Positions 61,501-64,000 of a stretch of DNA of 64,000 nt are shown here, piece by piece. Made by a program: the position numbers and the translations under genes. Below the pieces are notes generated by a model. The model ran no database searches. It was not told the DNA's origin and worked only from the letters and a program-made list of their open reading frames with translations. The stretch lies in contig NZ_CP151726.1 in the NCBI RefSeq assembly GCF_038443385.1, positions 1,798,001 through 1,862,000 on the forward strand, written 5' to 3'. This stretch comes from Stieleria varia (GTDB taxonomy: Bacteria; Planctomycetota; Planctomycetia; Pirellulales; Pirellulaceae). Within the stretch, counting starts at the first letter, position 1. Each line of letters begins with the position of its first letter.

Positions 61501-63602
61501 ATCGAATCATGGTCCCGAGTCACAGCAAGCAGCTAATTGTTGTGGACCCGCGGACAGCCAGCCAAGTGCAAACTCGGCCGCTGGACTTACTTGACGAATC
61601 CATTGCTCTCTGGAGTCCCGACAACAGACTCATTGCAGCCAATGCGTCAGGGCCCCACTTCTGCATCCGAAACGCGAGAACACTCGAACCGATTACTCAA
61701 TGGATCCTCGCAAACCCCAAACCATTTGTGCATGGCAAATGGAATCATACAGGGAATCGGCTCCTGGAGAGCGGTTGGGGCGGCACATTCCTTCGCGACG
61801 TTGAAGGGAATTCCAAAAAAGTTGGCGATGGAATCCGAGCGGCAATGGCCTGGCATTCGACTGATTCTTGCTTTGCGTTGGGAGATCAAAATGGCCAGAT
61901 CACAATCTTCCGAGCCGACAATTCCGAGCTGGTTGCGACGCTTCACGGGAACCGTGGACCAGTAACTGGCCTCGACTTCTCACCCAACGGCCGACGCCTT
62001 GCTTCGGCGAGTTTTGATGGGACGGTCAAGATATGGGACTTCGCATCGGGAACGGAACTGTTGCAATTCTCCGCCGAGGGAATTCACGACTTCACCGATG
62101 TTGCTTGGAGTCCCGACGGGCTGCAACTCGCGGTCGGCACGGGATCGCGGGAAGTAGTCGTCTGGGGCACCTCTCAAGTACGTCCAACACCGATGACGGC
62201 AACATTTGATGAAACAGGCACGATGATCGGAGCGGTCGACAGTGCTGTCGATACGAAGGTTGATTGCTTCAAGGCTGTACCCGCTCTCCCATGGCGGGTG
62301 CCACTGAATGACTTGCAGCAAGCCGCACATGGCCCCGGAGTAAAGGTCGATCGTGCGCGGTTTGAACACTTTCTAAGTCAGTGGACCGACGGAACCACCA
62401 GTCCAGATAACGGGCAGACCGATCTGATTCTTGCTTGGCGCGTCTTTATCGATGCTCAAGTCGACGACGAGTCCGCCATCTACCTCGCTGATCGACTCAT
62501 CGATCATCTCGGCACATCGACGAATGAACTTCCAAGCAGCAAGCTTTTGCTCGAAACGCGTGTCCACGCAAGCCTCGCAAAAGCGGGGAGGCAACTAAAG
62601 CTTAATTGGCCGGCCGAAAGTCTGAGCACGATGGATACCGCTGAACGTGATACCGAAGCACTGGTGACTCAATTTCCACAAGATGCGACCTGTTGGCGGC
62701 TGCTCCAGAGCGTTCATCTGCAAAAATTCAATGTGGCAGTGCAAGCTTACGAGACCCTTGTGACTTCAACGGAAGCCGATGCCACAACATTGAAACAATG
62801 GCTAGATCGCGTAGAGCAACTGTTCGATCACGCCGAAAATCTTCAGGCCAGATTTCCCAATCAAGCCCAAATACTGGAACCGGACGAATCACAAGCAGCA
62901 ATGGAGCCACCCTGGACGACCGAAGCTCTTACGCGACTCTGTAAGGTTCAATTGCAGAATCAGCAAACCCTCGTGTTTCTCGATCGCTTGATGCTGCGGC
63001 TTGCCGGTCGGCTCGACCAAACGGGTACGTCATGGATTCGTGATTCCTATCTGGCGAATTGTCAACTCATGAAGGCGGATGATGACGAGTACCGGGCGAA
63101 CTGTTTACGAATGCTGGAGAAATATTGTGGCGAAGGAAACAAGTATTCCGAACTTGCTAGCGATAGCGAATTCGAAATGTTGACTTGGGTCGCATTTACC
63201 TGTGCCTTAGCGCCCAATGCGGTGGACGATTACGAAACAGCTTTGCAGGTAGCTCGTCGCATCGAGTCGCACGCCCTGGCGAAAGAGAACGCCGCAAGTT
63301 TTCGGGGTTACCTTTCCTATCGATCCGGTGACTATGACGTGGCGTTTGAAATCCTATCGCCTTTGATGGAACCATCCGGAGAGGCCGAGGCGTCTTGGCG
63401 TGATATGTTGTTTTTGTCGATGACTGAATGTCGACGAGGGAATCTAAACCAGGCGAAACATTGGTTCGAAATGGCCTCCTCGAGGATCGACGATCTGTTG
63501 GCAAACGGCAAGGCGGGAACAGATAAGTTCAGATGGGACTCGGTCGCGAGCGCGAGGATCTTGCGAAAAGAAGCCGCAGATCTTCTGTTCGATGAGCCTT
63601 GA
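58596..63602 (+). CDS. Membrane Ser/Thr protein kinase with WD40-type propeller
   Basis: 1668 residues. Kinase: LGRGGMGVVYEAEQLSLGRR (about residue 97), VALKVL, HRDIKPGNLMLD (residue 279), DFGLARIE (about residue 299), TLRYMSPEQ. An insertion of roughly 80 residues sits in the kinase between the hinge region and the catalytic loop. A membrane helix (AIGLFAMLAIGAGLMWRSW) lies near residues 448-466. The extracytoplasmic part has a WD40-like propeller at about residues 608-1195 (units such as PNGRRLASASFDGTVKIWD), then a helical tail of about 450 residues. This is the receptor-like architecture seen in several planctomycetes. Confidence 0.92.
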   Translation: MNDKITRKNVLPSERLTDDSLDTLLGEVAGEFFDRMTNGECPQVEDYVARYPEIAGQILATFPALQIVGDSRAESNGKRTDTDVAGQKKLGDFRILGELGRGGMGVVYEAEQLSLGRRVALKVLPFAAMAQDKALERFRNEVRAAAALDHPNIVSVYSVGEERGVHYYAMQLIRGKSLADVIAELSKLSRGNEAITGESISRIVSSVTSQQRSFDATIASGSQEAVVTVTCREIDTVKSDLNTGTLSQSTGMNFFRSAALLGIQAAEALQHAHDQGVLHRDIKPGNLMLDSEAQLYITDFGLARIEADVGMTMTGDILGTLRYMSPEQALANRVVIDHRTDLYALSVTLYELLSLQPVFSSPDRQQLLQQIAFEEPKKLRQIDRSIPGELETIIHKGFEKNPDDRYATAQDFADDLRAFLNDRPIKAKRATITQRTGKLVRRHQAVVATAAIGLFAMLAIGAGLMWRSWHRETDLRVAAENSAVDAIQSEARATKLAEAMTAAAEREKHLREQSETSERRAKWNLYVARLYPMGQALKEGDYGLLTQLLEETIPADGEPDYRGWEWYFLEDQNRAASSALSNPKSTPADSIRWCSTSNRFATNSSTYWGRRLRIWDGATLQPIHQITLPSVILEFEFSPSGDRIAAGTQDGKLHIVNLDSFTIVQTITPFSPNLDDPKNTKVNAMLRGLTWSPDGHSVAVGNWFGQIATIELQTGELQFLRQPQSQSFCDSLDWHPFKPLIAAGLQYGERRIYNISTGSSIALEKTNDSVGVEARWNPSGTILALAEKNRVRTVDEQGRTLFQRDAHDGNVNAIRWIDDERFASCSDDHTIHICAVDQTQPLAVVNIHGAGVTSIAVDAAHERLFSCDSSMDLRVSSIQKHHSYQIARIEGGTAREESRWGKDQANALNMVHRIEWSPDGTMLAAVGGIYVGNGKYSGAGSVWNAATLNRLSGWETGLCKGLSWSRDGDRIMVPSHSKQLIVVDPRTASQVQTRPLDLLDESIALWSPDNRLIAANASGPHFCIRNARTLEPITQWILANPKPFVHGKWNHTGNRLLESGWGGTFLRDVEGNSKKVGDGIRAAMAWHSTDSCFALGDQNGQITIFRADNSELVATLHGNRGPVTGLDFSPNGRRLASASFDGTVKIWDFASGTELLQFSAEGIHDFTDVAWSPDGLQLAVGTGSREVVVWGTSQVRPTPMTATFDETGTMIGAVDSAVDTKVDCFKAVPALPWRVPLNDLQQAAHGPGVKVDRARFEHFLSQWTDGTTSPDNGQTDLILAWRVFIDAQVDDESAIYLADRLIDHLGTSTNELPSSKLLLETRVHASLAKAGRQLKLNWPAESLSTMDTAERDTEALVTQFPQDATCWRLLQSVHLQKFNVAVQAYETLVTSTEADATTLKQWLDRVEQLFDHAENLQARFPNQAQILEPDESQAAMEPPWTTEALTRLCKVQLQNQQTLVFLDRLMLRLAGRLDQTGTSWIRDSYLANCQLMKADDDEYRANCLRMLEKYCGEGNKYSELASDSEFEMLTWVAFTCALAPNAVDDYETALQVARRIESHALAKENAASFRGYLSYRSGDYDVAFEILSPLMEPSGEAEASWRDMLFLSMTECRRGNLNQAKHWFEMASSRIDDLLANGKAGTDKFRWDSVASARILRKEAADLLFDEP

Positions 63603-64000
63603 TCAGTCGTCGCCTCATTTTGGGAAACATTCTGAGTGCTGCTTTATCAACTAAGCAAGCCACAGAAGCCGAACGATCTCGGCTTCAAGCGGGAGCGGAA
63701 ATGTTTCTTGGAAGGACGCAATCCTGGGCTGATCAAAACTTGGCGTTGACACGGATTTTGGTTTTGCATGTTTCGTTCCGCGAAGCACCTTCTGTCGAGC
63801 TTGTCTCGGCGGAGGAAACAAGAAAAATATCTTGCGCAAAACGAGTCCACAACCTCAACTTTATGGCAGTCCAGGGCATTGCGCAACGGCAGGGCATTTC
63901 AGCGCGTTTTGCCCAGCGTAGGCCCCCTCCCGGATCTTGCTTCGCTCGATCCGACCTCCCCCAGCTGCGCCGGAAGAGGTGACAGAAACTTGCGCAGCGA
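63603..64000. other. Intergenic end of window with dispersed repeat V
   Basis: Contains the inverted copy of repeat V at 63781-63819 (37 of 39 bases match V1 at 19157). No complete gene is seen before the window ends. Confidence 0.5.
63781..63819 (-). repeat. Dispersed repeat V, copy V2 (inverted)
   Basis: Reverse complement of V1 (19157-19195) with two mismatches; its reverse complement starts GTTTCCTCCGCCGAGACAAG. Confidence 0.75.

Overview
The window looks like chromosome from a member of the Planctomycetes, probably the Rhodopirellula/Pirellulaceae group. Four things point there: very long surface-protein genes, three of which carry the N-terminal LEPR-XLL-type motif (a short LExRxLLAA sequence); ECF sigma factor genes followed by genes for membrane-bound Ser/Thr kinases; an expanded MoxR/DUF58/VWA operon; and many short palindromic repeats between genes. 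No database search was possible, so the lineage is inferred from these gene families.

Region 1 (1-9143) is the most unusual part. A giant coding frame enters from the left edge and runs to 8468. It encodes about 36 copies of a 46-residue Thr/Ser/Asn-rich unit with an almost exact 138-bp period. After these come a Hint (self-processing) domain, a hydrophobic Gly/Ala-rich segment, a second Hint domain and a C-terminal domain that looks like a toxin tip. A small gene that could be the immunity protein begins 9 bases downstream. This is the layout of a polymorphic toxin (stalk, pretoxin/Hint, toxin, immunity), but the stalk is neither RHS nor filamentous-haemagglutinin-like. The base composition drops sharply inside the second Hint domain, which suggests the tip and immunity gene were exchanged as a module. 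Hint 1 carries an in-frame insertion of 81-bp repeats.

Region 2 (9144-19856) is a mobile-element graveyard. It has remnants of an IS4-type transposase, a large serine recombinase and an ExeA/TniB-like ATPase, and several copies of a REP-associated (RAYT) transposase element, two sharing the same nonsense codon. It also has at least three other small dispersed repeat families and a degraded tRNA-Gly-like sequence. A few apparently intact small genes lie among them: an FmdB-type zinc ribbon protein, a conserved-looking 166-residue protein, a SMI1/KNR4 (SUKH) immunity-type protein, and a 24-residue hydrophobic peptide with a very strong ribosome binding site and its own terminator.

Region 3 (19857-32585) is ordinary chromosome: a two-domain thioredoxin-like secreted protein, then a tightly overlapping operon of MoxR ATPase, DUF58 protein, a membrane protein, two VWA proteins and two further membrane proteins. 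A convergent lactate/malate dehydrogenase-family gene with an unusual specificity residue follows.

Region 4 (32745-47743) holds a beta-helix/GEVED/dockerin-like surface protein, a MITE-like nested palindrome, a PQQ-propeller protein with a partner gene, and an RTX-repeat protein fused to a putative zinc metallopeptidase. Next come an ECF sigma factor with a Ser/Thr kinase, an outer-membrane-type protein, and a macrodomain/PARG-like gene translationally coupled to two very small genes.

Region 5 (47928-64000) is a 3186-residue surface protein (beta-helix repeats, PKD/cadherin-like domains, RTX tail), divergent from a second ECF sigma/kinase pair in which the kinase carries a WD40-type propeller. 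In both sigma/kinase pairs a large surface-protein gene is the neighbour, which suggests, but does not show, that these genes are regulated together.
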